Notes: generated by a model from the sequence alone, not told the origin. DNA of 64,000 bases from Streptomyces sp. NBC_01198 (GCF_036010485.1 NZ_CP108568.1:7511001-7575000); one strand, 5' to 3'; counted from the stretch's first letter, positions 9,256 to 52,884 are shown. A program made the numbers and translations.

Positions 9256-10404
9256 TCAGTTGCCGCGCCGCCGGCCGGCCAGCCGCAGCGCACGCCACAG
9301 TGCGCCGAAGACCAACCGCTTGACGTCCCGCACGCCGAGCATCCGCAACAGCGACAGCAGCACCCACACCCGGGTTTCCAGCAGATGCGACGGCGAGCCG
9401 TGCACGTCGTCGTTGTCCACCAGGTCGAGCCGCCGCACCGAGCGCCGCAGCGCCTGCGGGTCCGCGGCCGGGATGATCTCGTCGCGCCGGCTCCACAGGC
9501 ACGCCACCGGCACGTCCAGCGCGGCCAGTTCACCGTCGGTCAGGCCCCACCCGGCCACCCGGTCGCCGACCCCCTCGGGCGCCGTGCCCAGCAGGTGCGC
9601 CAGCGTGTCGACGGTGACCCTCGGCACCCGCGCCTGCCAGGCGCGGTCGGCGAAGAACGCGCTGACCGGCACACCCGCGGTGATCACACCCCTGATCCGG
9701 GGGTCGGCCGCCGCGGCCCGCAGTGCCAGGTGACCGCTGAAACTCAACGCCACCAGATACGTCCGCGCGGTGTCCGCCCGCTCGCCGACCGCGTCCAGGA
9801 TCGCCGACAGCATCGCGGGGCTGTCCTCGTCGTACGGGAGGGTGTTCTCGCCGACCCCGGGCATCTCCGCGACCACGCCCGCCACGCCCAGCCGGGTGGC
9901 CTGCACCAGGATCGGCGCCCACTGCTCCTTCACGCTCACGATGCCGCCGGTGACCAGCAGCAGCGGCCGGTGCTTCCCGCCGGAGCCGGCCGCGGGCAGC
10001 CCCGAGGTCCAGCAGCGCACCCGCCCGGCCGGCAGGTCCACGTCCAGGCGCTCGATGCCCTTCCGGGTGCCGCGCCAGGCGTCGAAGGCGGCGACACAGC
10101 GATCCAGTGCCTGCTGGCGGGCCGGGCCGTTCACGAACGGGAAGCGCGCCATGTTGTAGTAGCGGCTGGCCTCCAGCAGCCGGCCCGCCGCCTCGGCCCG
10201 GGCGCCCTCCCGGCTCCACTCGTAGACCCACGACCCCGGGGTGCCCTCGCCGTCGTCGGTGATCCGTGCCAGCAGCGGGTGATACCGGTCGGGACTCAAC
10301 TGCTGCGCCTTGGCGTGCACTTCGACGAACTGTTTCAGCTCCTCGACGTCGTTGGCGGCGCCCGCCGTCGGAACGCTGCCGGCCGTCGTCCTGCCCTCGG
10401 TCAT
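9256..10404 (-). CDS. Alpha/beta hydrolase of the tetronate cassette (AbyA5/Agg5-like)
   Basis: A 382-residue alpha/beta-hydrolase, FrsA/DUF1100-like. The likely triad is Ser221 in ALSFSG (a GxSxG variant with both glycines replaced), Asp308 in SRRDEIIP and His335 in DVHGSPSH. In agglomerin and abyssomicin pathways the equivalent enzyme (Agg5, AbyA5) eliminates acetate from the O-acetylated hydroxymethyl tetronate to give the exocyclic methylene. That role fits here because the partner E2-like acyltransferase is encoded at 60526-61353. Its ATG overlaps the FkbH gene stop (ATGA), so the two are probably translated together, and PKS5 follows after 35 bases. No signal peptide is seen. The function is inferred from family and context, not from the residues alone. 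Confidence 0.85.
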   Translation of the reverse strand: MTEGRTTAGSVPTAGAANDVEELKQFVEVHAKAQQLSPDRYHPLLARITDDGEGTPGSWVYEWSREGARAEAAGRLLEASRYYNMARFPFVNGPARQQALDRCVAAFDAWRGTRKGIERLDVDLPAGRVRCWTSGLPAAGSGGKHRPLLLVTGGIVSVKEQWAPILVQATRLGVAGVVAEMPGVGENTLPYDEDSPAMLSAILDAVGERADTARTYLVALSFSGHLALRAAAADPRIRGVITAGVPVSAFFADRAWQARVPRVTVDTLAHLLGTAPEGVGDRVAGWGLTDGELAALDVPVACLWSRRDEIIPAADPQALRRSVRRLDLVDNDDVHGSPSHLLETRVWVLLSLLRMLGVRDVKRLVFGALWRALRLAGRRRGN

Positions 10405-12275
10405 CGCGCTACTCCGCTCAGTGTCGTCGTCAGCCGTACGTGCGCCGGCGGATCGGCCGTGTCGTGCAGGTCGTGCAGGAAGGACGCGGCGGCCTCGTCC
10501 CCCCCGTCCTGCGGGGTGAAACCGTGCCGCGGATAGAAGTCCCTGACCATCGCGTTCTTCGCCGACGCCCGGTAGCCGCCCGCGACCGCGGACGCCCCCG
10601 AGGCCCTGGCGTGCGCCAGCACCGCGGCCAGGCAGGTCTGCTCGATACCGCGGGAGAACACCCGGCAGCTCAGCACCACGTTGTCGATCCGCAGCACCTT
10701 CTCCTCCCAGCGGGCGAAGACCGCGCCCACCAGGCCGTTCTCGCCGAATCTGTCCGAGGAGGCGATCCGCAGCACGAGACCGGCCGGGTCGGCGATCCAC
10801 GCGCTCACCTCGGCAGGCTGCAGTCGGCGGGTGGTGAGGTTGAACTGATTGGTGCGCAGAGTCAGTTGGGACACCCGTGGCACCTCCCGCTCGGTGGGCA
10901 CCGCCAGCTCCACCCGGATGTCCAGTTCCGCCAGGTAGTCGCCCACCGACGTGAAGCCCTCGCGGAAGTCCGCCCGCGCCAGCTCGTCGCGGTAGCGGGA
11001 CGTACGCGCCCGGTCCTCGGCGGTCACCTCGCGAACGTCGAACCAGCCGTCCGCCAGCAGCCGTTCGATGTGCAGCGCCGGTTCGTCGTCCAGCCGCACC
11101 ACTGCCACCTCCGGCAACTGCCGCCCGACCAGGCCGCACTCGAAGGGGCTGTCGTCGGCGAAGACCAGGCTGTCGACACCGATGTTCAGCGCGGCGGCCA
11201 GCTCCGTCAGGTTGTCGTGCTTGGGCCGCCAGTTGGCCGCCACCCGGACGAAGTCCTCCTCGCGCAGCACCATTCCGGCCCGGTCACGCAGGGCCTGCGC
11301 GACCGGCCCGGCGTCGTTCTTGCTGGCCACCGCGAGCACCACGCCCTGCGAGCCGATCTGCTTGACCACCCGCTGGAACGCCGCGAACGCCTCACCCCGG
11401 AAGCCCTCGCCGATCTCGATGCCGTCGACTCCCTCCTCGCTGAGGATCCCGCCCCACAACGTCTCGTCCAGATCGACCACCAGCGCCTTCTTCGTCCGCC
11501 CCGCCCCGCCGCGGGCCAGGTGGACCACCTCGCGGGCGTAGGCCGCCGTCAGCTCCGGCGACAGGTGCTCCCTGGCGTACGCGCTCAGCCGCGGATCGGT
11601 GACCGGCAGGCCCTCGGCCAGCAACGGGTCGAGGTCGACCACCGCGACGGAGGCCCCCGCCAGCCGCAGCAGCCGCGCGTTGGCCTCCCGCCACATCGCG
11701 CCCAGCTCCGCCCGCGACCGCAGGTCCACCAGCTGCGCGGTCCAACGCCTCGGGAGCGGGATCGTGTTGACGACCAGCACGCCGCCACGGCCAGCCGCGT
11801 CGAAGGTCTTCACCAGCCGCTCCAGCGTGGCCAGCTTCTCGGCGAGCACCCGCTCGACATCCTCGGGCCCCCACGGGACCGGCACCTCGTCGAAGACCAC
11901 GAAGGGGTCGAGCACGCAGAGCGTCAGGTCGGCGTCGGCCGCGTACAGCGCGCTGTCGGGGTCTGACAGCTCGAAGATCCAGCTGTCGAAGGCCGACGTG
12001 TGCGGACGCAGCAGCAATCCGTGCCTGGCCGCCTGCGCGGTGAGCGCGGGCACCAGCGCCGACAGCGTGCCATGACCGGTGACGGCGACCTTCACCACCG
12101 GCGTGCCGGGGTGCTCGCGCAGTATCTCCGCCGGATCCAGGCGCGCCAACAGGCGCCCGGCTCGCTGCAGTTCGGCGTCGGGCAGACCGGCGAGCAGCCC
12201 CCGCAGGCGCGGGTACCCGCTGACCGCGAGCCCCGCTCGCAGCAACCCGAACACATCCTCCTCGGGCACGGACAT
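10401..12275 (-). CDS. FkbH-like glyceryl-ACP synthase (AbyA2/RkE-like)
   Basis: A 624-residue protein of the FkbH family. An N-terminal SGNH-like region (about residues 45-255) precedes a HAD-type phosphatase domain. The HAD nucleophile motif is DLDET at residues 268-272, followed by LWGG; ASKND and FADDS supply the later HAD motifs. A C-terminal GNAT-like part follows (GGYRASAKNAMVRDFYPRHGF). Family members take 1,3-bisphosphoglycerate, remove phosphate and load the glyceryl unit onto a dedicated ACP. That would supply the three tetronate carbons, with the ACP at 63310-63537 as partner. The ATG at 12273-12275 has an AGAGGA Shine-Dalgarno five bases away. The open frame extends about 200 bases further upstream, but that part lies in the promoter region and is not conserved-looking. 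Confidence 0.92.
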   Translation of the reverse strand: MSVPEEDVFGLLRAGLAVSGYPRLRGLLAGLPDAELQRAGRLLARLDPAEILREHPGTPVVKVAVTGHGTLSALVPALTAQAARHGLLLRPHTSAFDSWIFELSDPDSALYAADADLTLCVLDPFVVFDEVPVPWGPEDVERVLAEKLATLERLVKTFDAAGRGGVLVVNTIPLPRRWTAQLVDLRSRAELGAMWREANARLLRLAGASVAVVDLDPLLAEGLPVTDPRLSAYAREHLSPELTAAYAREVVHLARGGAGRTKKALVVDLDETLWGGILSEEGVDGIEIGEGFRGEAFAAFQRVVKQIGSQGVVLAVASKNDAGPVAQALRDRAGMVLREEDFVRVAANWRPKHDNLTELAAALNIGVDSLVFADDSPFECGLVGRQLPEVAVVRLDDEPALHIERLLADGWFDVREVTAEDRARTSRYRDELARADFREGFTSVGDYLAELDIRVELAVPTEREVPRVSQLTLRTNQFNLTTRRLQPAEVSAWIADPAGLVLRIASSDRFGENGLVGAVFARWEEKVLRIDNVVLSCRVFSRGIEQTCLAAVLAHARASGASAVAGGYRASAKNAMVRDFYPRHGFTPQDGGDEAAASFLHDLHDTADPPAHVRLTTTLSGVAR

Positions 12276-12372
12276 CCTGGTCCTCTCGGCGAGATCAGCT
12301 ATAGGGCGATGAGGGTGGTGGTGCGGTGGTGGCGTGGACACTGCTCCGTGGCCGTACTGCCCCATGCTCATA

Positions 12373-12391
12373 AGCAGCGCTAAAGTCCGCC
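12373..12391 (-). promoter_or_regulatory. Copy 2 of the CTTTAG-centred motif (upstream of the FkbH gene)
   Basis: On the minus strand this reads GGCGGACTTTAGCGCTGCT, 97 bases before the FkbH start. It lies in the 193-base gap between PKS4 and FkbH, the largest gap inside the PKS block. This suggests that FkbH, hydrolase and PKS5 have their own promoter although they could also be read through from PKS4. Confidence 0.5.
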
Positions 12392-12468
12392 TTACGGAGA
12401 CCTGTCGGCGCGGCTCGTGACACGGTCGGCGCGTCGGGTGAGCGGGCTGGTGCGGCAGGGCCGTCGGC

Positions 12469-24363
<11,895 letters not shown>

Positions 24364-24438
24364 CCGGTATCAGCCCTCGGTAGGTGAAGGACGATCTCCC
24401 ATGAGCGGAGATCCAGGGGTCGTGAGCGGGGACACGGC

Positions 24439-27400
24439 CTAGGGAGCGCCCAACTCGTTGTCGATGTAGGCGAAAAGGTCGTCGTCGGTCGCGTCGGCGA
24501 TACGGTCCTCGGCGTCCGGGCCGCCGTTCGGATCGTCGTCGCGCCCGGTCACGGTCGCCAGCAGGGTGCGCAACCGTGCGGCGACCGTCGCGCGTGCGTC
24601 GTGGTCAAGGCCGGGGGCCCTCAACGCCGCCTCCCACCGGTCGAGGTCGGTGATCAGGGCCGCGGGTGAGGCCTCCGACTCCGCTTTGTCGGGCACGAGT
24701 TCGGCGTACAGGTGCCGGGCGAGCGCCCCGGCCGTCGGATAGTCGAACAGCAGGGTGCTGCCGAGCCGCAGGCCGGTCGCCGCACCGAGCCGGTTGCGCA
24801 GTTCGACCGCCGTGAGCGAGTCGAACCCGAGGTCGAGGAAGCCCCGGCCGGCATCGACGGCGTCCGGGGCGGAGTGCCCGAGCACCGTGGCGGCGTGGGC
24901 CCGCACGAGCGACAGCACCGTCTCGGCGCCCTCGCCCGGCGACTGCCTCGCGAGCCGGTCCGCCAGGCCCGCGGCTCTGCTGTCCGCCCCACCAGCCAGG
25001 GCACCTGCCGCACGTCGCCGCCCCGGAGCCCTGACGAGGCCGCGCAGCAGAGCCGGTACCACGCCGGGGTCCAGCCGTCGCGCGTCCAGGCCGACCGGGA
25101 CGAGCAGCGGATCAGGCGCCGCGAGCGCGGTGTCGAGCAGGGTGAGGGCGTGCGAGGTGGCGAGGGCGGAGACGCCGTGGCGGGCGAGCCGCCGGTGCTG
25201 CCCGGAGTCCAGGTTCTCGGTGAGGGAACTGGTGTCCTCCCACAGGCCCCAGCCAAGGCTGATGGCGGGCTGGTGGTGGCGGTGCCGGTGGTGGGCGAGT
25301 GCGTCCAGGAAGGCGTTGGCGGCGTTGTAGTTGGCCTGGCCGGGGTTGGCGAAGGTCGCGGCAGCCGACGAGTAGAGCACGTACTCGCGGAGCTGGGGGA
25401 GGTCGGCAGTGTGCAGGTGGTGGGCGGTGTCGACCTTCGGGGTGAGGACGCCGTGCAACTGCTCGGGGGTGAGGGCACTGAACGTGGCGTCGTGCAGGGT
25501 CCCGGCGGCATGGACGACCGTGGTGACCGGGTGGCCGTCGGGAACGGCTGCCAGCAGCGTGGAGACGTCATCGGCGTCGGCCGTGTCCGCGGCCACCGCG
25601 GTCGCGCTGGCGCCGAACTCCGCGAGGCGTCGGGTCAACTCGTCCACCCGCTCGGCCTTCGGTCCTGAGCGGCTGGCGAGGAGAAAACGCCGGTGGCCGT
25701 GGTGTTCGGCAAGATGGAGGGCGGTGATCCCGGCGAGGGCGCCGGTGCCGCCGGTGATCAGCGTGGTGCCGTCGGGGTGCGGCTGCCGGGGGAGGGTGAG
25801 GGCGAGCTTGCCGGTGTGCCGCGCCTGGCTGAGGTGGCGCAGCGCCTGGGGTGCACGGGCGATCGGGTATGTCACGGTGGGCAGTGGAGGCAGCGCGCCG
25901 ACCTGGAACAGCACACGTAGAGCGTCCAACACCGCGTGGATCCCCATTGGTCCGGCGTCGTTGAGGTCGATGGCCTGGTAGTGGGTGCCGGGGTGTTGGG
26001 CGGTGATGGTGGCGGGGTCGCGGATGTCGGTCTTGCTCATGTCGATGAAGTGGCCGCCGTGTGGGAGCAGCCGCAGGGTGGTGTCGGTGTGTTCGTGGGC
26101 GAGGGAGTGCAGGACGACGTCCATGCCTGCGCTACTTGTTCGGGCGAGGAAGCGGTCGGCGTAGTCGTGGGTGCGTGAGTTGGCGATGTCCTCTGGTGCG
26201 TAGCCGAGTTCGGTGGTGAGGGTGTGGTGTTTGGGGAGGCTGGCGGTGGCGTAGGTGTGGGCGCCGAGGTGGCGGGCGAGGTGGGTGGCTGCCTGGCCGA
26301 CGCCGCCGGTCGCGGTGTGGATCAGCAGGTTCTGGCCCGCCTGTAGATCCGCCAGTGTCACCAGCGCGTAATACGCCGTCGCGTAGGCGACGGGCGCCGA
26401 CGCCGCTTGAGCTGCCGTCCAGCCGTCGGGCACCGGGATGACCAGCCGGTGGTCGGTGACGGTGGTGGTCGCGGTGCCGTGGGTGAGGATGCCCATCACC
26501 CGGTCGCCGACTTCGAGGCCGGTCACGTCGGGGCCGACTTCGGTGACGACACCGGCCCCCTCCGAGCCGAGGTGGGGTGCGGGCTCGGGGTACATGCCCA
26601 GGGTGATCAGCACGTCCCGGAAGTTCAGGCCCACCGCTTCCAAGGAGATGCGGACCTGGCCCGGTTCGAGGGGCTTGTCGAGGTCGGGGGCTGGCAGCAG
26701 CGCCAGGTGGTCGGGGCTGCCGGGCGAGCTCAGCTCCAGCCGCCACGCACCGCTGTCCGCAGCAGGGGCGGTGAGGGTGGGCAGTGGCGAGTTCGTCAGC
26801 CGGGGGGTGAGCACCTGGCCCTTGCGCACGGCGGCGTAGGGCTCGTCGGCACCCTGTGCGGCGGCCACGGCCGCTGCGAGCGCGGCGGTGGAGAAGGGAT
26901 GGTCGTCCAGGTCGATGAGCGTGATCCGTCCCGGGTGCTCGCTCTGCGCCGTCCGCACCAGGCCGGTCACCGTGGCCTGCACGAGATCCGGGTCGTCGGC
27001 GGGCTCGGCGGGTGCGGCGTTGCGGGTGACCACCACGAGTGGGACGGCTGCCAACTCGGCTCGGCCCAGCCAGTCCTGGAGGCGCAGGAGCACGTCTTCG
27101 GCGGCGGAGTGCGCCTGTGCCACCACGTCGCCTGCGGTGTTCGCGGAGGCGAACACGAGCAGGACGGCGTCGTGAGCCGCCTCCGGTCCGGCTGTGGCGA
27201 AGGCGTCGAGGTCGTGTTGCGCGGGCACGCCGAGCCCGAACGGATCCTCGTCCCCCCAGACCGTCCAACGTGGCGCGTCCGCAGACGGGTCGGCGATCGG
27301 GAGCGGAGTCCACTCGACACGGAAGAGGGAGGCGTCGCGGTCCGCGGCCCCCAGGGCGGCCAGCGCGGCTGGGTCCAGCGGGCGGGTGGTGAGCCGTTCG

Positions 27401-30400
27401 ACGTCGGCCACCAGGTGTCCGGCCGGGTCGGTGAGCTCGATAGCGAGGGAGTCCTCGCCGGTGCGGGTCAGGTGGACGCGGGCAGCCGTGGCGCCGGTGG
27501 CGTGCAGGCGTACCCCGTTCCAGGCGAACGGGAGTCGAGTCCCGCCCTCCGCTGCAAGCACCAACGGGTGCAACGCGCTGTCCAGCAGCGCCGGATGGAC
27601 GGCGAAGGCATCGGCGGTGTCGCTGTCGGCCGAGCCGGCGTCAGCCGTCGTGTCGGAGGGTTCGAGTACGACTTCGGCGTAGAAGTCGTCACCGTGCTGC
27701 CAGGCGGCGGTGAGGTTCTGGAAGGCCGGGCCGTACTCGTATCCGCGACCGGCGAGGGCCGCGTAGGCGTCGGTGAGGTCGAGCGGGGTGGCGCCGGCGG
27801 GCGGCCAGGGGGCGTTCGGCCGACTCGGGGCGGGCGCCTGGGAGGGTGTGAGGGTGCCGGTGGCGTGGCGGGTCCACGAGGTGGTGGTGCCGGGGTCGTC
27901 GGCGTCGGGCGGCTCGGGGCGGGAGTGGACGGTGAGGGTCCGCCGGCCGGTGTCGTCCGCCGCGGCCGCCGTCGCCTGCAGTTGCACGGCCCGCCGCTCG
28001 GTGAGCACCAGCGGCGCTTCGAGCGTCAACTCCTCGACCACGTCGGCCCGGACGGCGTCAGCCACGTGCAGTGCGATGTCCACGTACGCCGTTCCCGGCA
28101 GCAGCACGGTGCCGCCGACGGCGTGGTCCGCGAGCCACGGATGCTCGGTGAGGGAAATCCGCCCTGTGTGGAGCACTCCGCCATCCGGCAAGTGGACGGC
28201 TGCTCCCAGCAGGGCGTGCGCCACCGCCTGCTGGCCGACTCCTCCCGGGTCACTGATGCCCGCGTTGGCGGACGGCATCAGCCAGTAGCGACTCGTCTCG
28301 AACGCATACGTGGGGAGGTCGGTGGGGTGGGCGTGGTGGAGTGCGGGGTGGTTGGTCCAGGTGAGGGGTGCGTTGTGGGTGTGGGCGTGTGCGAGGGCGG
28401 TGGTGAGTTGGGTGGGTCCGCCGTGGTTGCGGCGGAGGGTGCCGAGGGCGGTGATGGGTTGTCCGTGGGGGTGGTTTTCGGCGGTTTGGTGGATGGCGTG
28501 GGTGAGGACGGGGTGGGGGCTGGGTTCGATGTAGAGGGTGTGTCCGGTGGTGATGAGGTGGGTGGTTGTGGTGTGGAGTTGGACGGGTTGGCGGAGGTTG
28601 TCGTACCAGTAGGTGGGGTTGAGGGTGGTGGTGTCGGTGGGGTCGGGTTGGGGTCGGGTGGTGGAGTAGAAGGGGATGGTCGCGGGCTGGGGGGTGATGG
28701 GTGCGAGGTCGCGGAGGATCTGGTCTTTGAGGGGGTCGATGTGGGGGGAGTGGGAGGCGTAGTCGACGGGGACGAGGCGGCTGTCGACATGCTCGTCTTG
28801 TAGTGCCTGGTGGAGGTGGTGGATGGCGTCGGTGTCGCCGGACAGGGTGGTGCTGATGGGGCTGTTGAGGGTGGCGATGGTGACGCCGGGGTGTTGGGGC
28901 AGTCGGGTGGTGATCTCGTCTGCTGGTAGTGGGACGTGGAGCATGGTGCCTCGGCCGGCGATGGAGCTGAAGGTCTGGCTGCGGAGGGCGATGATGCGGG
29001 CGGAGTCGTTGAGGGTGAGGGCGCCGGCGATGTGTGCTGCGGCGATTTCGCCTTGGGAGTGGCCGATGACGGCTGAGGGTGTGAGGCCGTGGTGTTGCCA
29101 GAGGCGGGCCAGGGAGATCATGGTTGCCCAGAGCATGGGCTGGATGACGTCGACACGTTCCGGATCTGCGGAGCTGGGGGCTTGGTTGAGGGTGTCGATG
29201 AGGTGCCAGTCGGTGAAGGGTGCCAGGGCGTGGTGGCAGGCTTCGATGTGCTGGGCGAACGCCGGGTCGGTCCGCAGCAACTCCTGCGCCATACCGGGCC
29301 ATTGCGAGCCCTGACCGGGAAAGACGAGCACCGTCTTCGGTGTTTCGGGCGGGGCGATGGCGGTGTAGAGGTCGGGTGAGGGTTCGCCCTTCACGAGGCG
29401 GTCCAGTGCCTCGGTCAGGTCCTCCCGGGTGGACGCGACGATCGCCGCCCGGTGCTCGAAATGCGTCCGCGTCGTGAGCGTCGCCAGCGCGATATCGGCG
29501 ACCGGCGTCTCAGGACTCCGCGTCAGCGCGCCTCGCAGCCGCTCCGCCTGCGCCACCAGCGCATCCGCCGTGCGCCCGGACAGCACCACCGGAACCGCAG
29601 CCGACTCCGCGCCGTCCCGGTTCGTCCCGACCTCGTGCCGCGCCACCTCTCCTGTGTCCGGCCCCTGCTCCAGGATGAGATGGGCGTTGGTGCCGCTGAT
29701 CCCGAAGGAGGAGACGGCCGCGCGTCGCGGCCGGTCCACCTCGGGCCAGGTGACGGCCGTCTGGGTGAGTGCGATGCTTCCCTCGCTCCAGTCGACGTGT
29801 CCTGAGGGCGTGTCGAGGTGCAGGGTGGCGGGCAACTTCCCTTCCTGTAGCGCGCGGACCATCTTGATGACCCCCGCGATCCCGGCGGCGGCCTGGGCGT
29901 GGCCGATGTTGGACTTCACCGAGCCCAGCAGCAGCGGCCGTTCGGCCGGGCGGTCTTTCCCGTAGGTGGCCTGGAGGGCCTGCGCCTCGATGGGATCCCC
30001 CAGGGGCGTCCCCGTCCCATGGGCCTCGACGGCGTCGATGTCGCCCGTGGTCAGTCGCGCGTCGGCCAGCGCCGCCCGGATCACCCGTTCCTGGGAGGGC
30101 CCGTTGGGAGCGGTGAGGCCGTTGCTCGCACCGTCCTGGTTGACCGCGCTGCCACGAATGAGGGCCAGCACACGGTGCCCGTTCCGCTCGGCGTCCGAGA
30201 GCCGTTCCAGCAGGACCAGGCCCGCGCCTTCGGCGAGGCTGAAGCCGTCGGCGCTGTCCGAGAAGGGCTTGCAGCGGCCGTCGGGAGCCAGCCCGCGCTG
30301 CCGGCTGAACTCCAGGAAGGGGTTCGGGCTGGGCAGCACCGTCACGCCGCCGGCCAGTGCCAGCGAGCACTCGCCACGGCGCAGCGACTGCGCTGCGAAG

Positions 30401-31044
30401 TGCAGCGCGACCAGGGACGACGAGCACGCGGTGTCCACGCTGACCGCGGGCCCCTCAAGGCCGAGCGTGTACGCCACCCGCCCGGACGCGACCGACGCCG
30501 TGTTACCGATGAGGAGGTACCCCTCGCAGGCCGTGCCTGACGCGTCGCGGCTGCCTGGCACGTACTCCTGGGCGATCACGCCGGTGAAGACGCCGGTCCG
30601 GGTGCCGCGCAGCGTGGTCGGGTCCAGCCGGGCGTTCTCCAGTGCCTCCCAGGCGGTGTGGAGCAGCAGCCGCTGCTGCGGGTCCGTGGCCAACGCCTCG
30701 CGCGGGTTGATCCCGAAGAAGGGGGCGTCGAACTCGGCCGCGTCATCGAGGAATCCACCCCGGCGCGCGTAACTGGTGCCGAGGTGGTCGGGGTCGGGGT
30801 CGTGGAGGCGGTCCAGATCCCAGCCGCGGTCCGTGGGGAAGGGCCCGGTGGCGTCGGTTCCTTCGGCCAGCAGCGACCACAGCTCGTCCGGATTGCGTAC
30901 GCCGCCCGCGAACCTGCAGGCCATCCCCACGATTGCGATCGGCTCGTGCCGCTCCGCCTCGACGTCGTGCAGGCGCTCGCGAGCCTGCTGAAGATCGGCC
31001 ATCGCACGCCTGAGATAGGTGCGGAGCTTTTCTTCGGTGTCCAT
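24439..31044 (-). CDS. Type I PKS3: module 4, KS-AT(methylmalonyl)-DH-ER-KR-ACP
   Basis: A 2201-residue single fully reducing module. Order: docking coil (EEKLRTYLRRAMADLQQARER); KS (Cys207); AT with GHSQGE (Ser663) and YASH, so methylmalonyl-CoA; DH (His974, HAVGGTVLLP, and LLDSALHP); ER (NFRDVLITLGMYP, ATGGVGQAA near 1582); KR (TGGTGALAG, Tyr1906 in NYNAAN, LHD in place of LDD so still B-type); ACP (GFDSL, Ser2076). The C-terminal docking helix ends DDLFAYIDNELGAP. The ATG at 31044 is preceded by AGAGGA at about ten bases. It adds a saturated alpha-methyl unit. The KS-AT linker is identical to that of module 1 (PKS1). Confidence 0.95.
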   Translation of the reverse strand: MDTEEKLRTYLRRAMADLQQARERLHDVEAERHEPIAIVGMACRFAGGVRNPDELWSLLAEGTDATGPFPTDRGWDLDRLHDPDPDHLGTSYARRGGFLDDAAEFDAPFFGINPREALATDPQQRLLLHTAWEALENARLDPTTLRGTRTGVFTGVIAQEYVPGSRDASGTACEGYLLIGNTASVASGRVAYTLGLEGPAVSVDTACSSSLVALHFAAQSLRRGECSLALAGGVTVLPSPNPFLEFSRQRGLAPDGRCKPFSDSADGFSLAEGAGLVLLERLSDAERNGHRVLALIRGSAVNQDGASNGLTAPNGPSQERVIRAALADARLTTGDIDAVEAHGTGTPLGDPIEAQALQATYGKDRPAERPLLLGSVKSNIGHAQAAAGIAGVIKMVRALQEGKLPATLHLDTPSGHVDWSEGSIALTQTAVTWPEVDRPRRAAVSSFGISGTNAHLILEQGPDTGEVARHEVGTNRDGAESAAVPVVLSGRTADALVAQAERLRGALTRSPETPVADIALATLTTRTHFEHRAAIVASTREDLTEALDRLVKGEPSPDLYTAIAPPETPKTVLVFPGQGSQWPGMAQELLRTDPAFAQHIEACHHALAPFTDWHLIDTLNQAPSSADPERVDVIQPMLWATMISLARLWQHHGLTPSAVIGHSQGEIAAAHIAGALTLNDSARIIALRSQTFSSIAGRGTMLHVPLPADEITTRLPQHPGVTIATLNSPISTTLSGDTDAIHHLHQALQDEHVDSRLVPVDYASHSPHIDPLKDQILRDLAPITPQPATIPFYSTTRPQPDPTDTTTLNPTYWYDNLRQPVQLHTTTTHLITTGHTLYIEPSPHPVLTHAIHQTAENHPHGQPITALGTLRRNHGGPTQLTTALAHAHTHNAPLTWTNHPALHHAHPTDLPTYAFETSRYWLMPSANAGISDPGGVGQQAVAHALLGAAVHLPDGGVLHTGRISLTEHPWLADHAVGGTVLLPGTAYVDIALHVADAVRADVVEELTLEAPLVLTERRAVQLQATAAAADDTGRRTLTVHSRPEPPDADDPGTTTSWTRHATGTLTPSQAPAPSRPNAPWPPAGATPLDLTDAYAALAGRGYEYGPAFQNLTAAWQHGDDFYAEVVLEPSDTTADAGSADSDTADAFAVHPALLDSALHPLVLAAEGGTRLPFAWNGVRLHATGATAARVHLTRTGEDSLAIELTDPAGHLVADVERLTTRPLDPAALAALGAADRDASLFRVEWTPLPIADPSADAPRWTVWGDEDPFGLGVPAQHDLDAFATAGPEAAHDAVLLVFASANTAGDVVAQAHSAAEDVLLRLQDWLGRAELAAVPLVVVTRNAAPAEPADDPDLVQATVTGLVRTAQSEHPGRITLIDLDDHPFSTAALAAAVAAAQGADEPYAAVRKGQVLTPRLTNSPLPTLTAPAADSGAWRLELSSPGSPDHLALLPAPDLDKPLEPGQVRISLEAVGLNFRDVLITLGMYPEPAPHLGSEGAGVVTEVGPDVTGLEVGDRVMGILTHGTATTTVTDHRLVIPVPDGWTAAQAASAPVAYATAYYALVTLADLQAGQNLLIHTATGGVGQAATHLARHLGAHTYATASLPKHHTLTTELGYAPEDIANSRTHDYADRFLARTSSAGMDVVLHSLAHEHTDTTLRLLPHGGHFIDMSKTDIRDPATITAQHPGTHYQAIDLNDAGPMGIHAVLDALRVLFQVGALPPLPTVTYPIARAPQALRHLSQARHTGKLALTLPRQPHPDGTTLITGGTGALAGITALHLAEHHGHRRFLLASRSGPKAERVDELTRRLAEFGASATAVAADTADADDVSTLLAAVPDGHPVTTVVHAAGTLHDATFSALTPEQLHGVLTPKVDTAHHLHTADLPQLREYVLYSSAAATFANPGQANYNAANAFLDALAHHRHRHHQPAISLGWGLWEDTSSLTENLDSGQHRRLARHGVSALATSHALTLLDTALAAPDPLLVPVGLDARRLDPGVVPALLRGLVRAPGRRRAAGALAGGADSRAAGLADRLARQSPGEGAETVLSLVRAHAATVLGHSAPDAVDAGRGFLDLGFDSLTAVELRNRLGAATGLRLGSTLLFDYPTAGALARHLYAELVPDKAESEASPAALITDLDRWEAALRAPGLDHDARATVAARLRTLLATVTGRDDDPNGGPDAEDRIADATDDDLFAYIDNELGAP
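25949..26334 (-). repeat. ER segment, copy in module 4
   Basis: 386-bp ER copy matching 19337-19722 and 32664-33049. Confidence 0.85.
28283..29340 (-). repeat. Methylmalonyl-AT cassette, copy in module 4
   Basis: AT cassette of about 1058 bp. Its 5'-distal edge (the AT-to-DH linker, ALHHAHPTD) diverges from the other copies and is six bases longer. It shares RPQP with module 1 and QPATIP with module 5. Confidence 0.88.
29341..29491 (-). repeat. KS-AT linker shared with module 1
   Basis: About 150 bp that read identically to 47740-47890 (protein DLYTAIAPPETPK back to ALATLTTRTHFEH). Modules 5 and 6 have a different linker here. Module 4's identity with module 1 therefore extends beyond the AT itself. 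Confidence 0.88.
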
Positions 31045-31114
31045 CAGGTCTCATTCCTCTCGGAGCGGCGCGTCGCCATGGGCGGCCGGGGCCTGGCGGG
31101 TGCGGGGACGCGGG

Positions 31115-37855
<6,741 letters not shown>

Positions 37856-37860
37856 CCGTC

Positions 37861-52764
<14,904 letters not shown>

Positions 52765-52865
52765 CGGGTGTCGTCGCCCTTCTCCAGCGCGCCCGCGAAG
52801 GGGCCGGCGGTGGCGGGACCACCGTCGATCCCACAGCGTTCGGGGCGTCCCTTAGGTGGGGCTTT

Positions 52866-52884
52866 CCGCACTCTTAAGCGGGCT
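52866..52884 (-). promoter_or_regulatory. Copy 3 of the CTTTAG-centred motif, variant CTTAAG (upstream of PKS1)
   Basis: On the minus strand this reads AGCCCGCTTAAGAGTGCGG. It matches the P450 copy (54751-54769) over GCCCGCTT and AGAG but has A for T at the third core position. It lies about 101 bases before the PKS1 ATG. A second CCTAAGG follows 12 bases later. Confidence 0.42.

Noticed and set aside
9221..9502. N-terminal extension of PKS5 by 94 codons
   Set aside because: It lies within the coding part of the hydrolase gene, is low in complexity, and the ATG at 9220 has a good Shine-Dalgarno and starts the docking coil.
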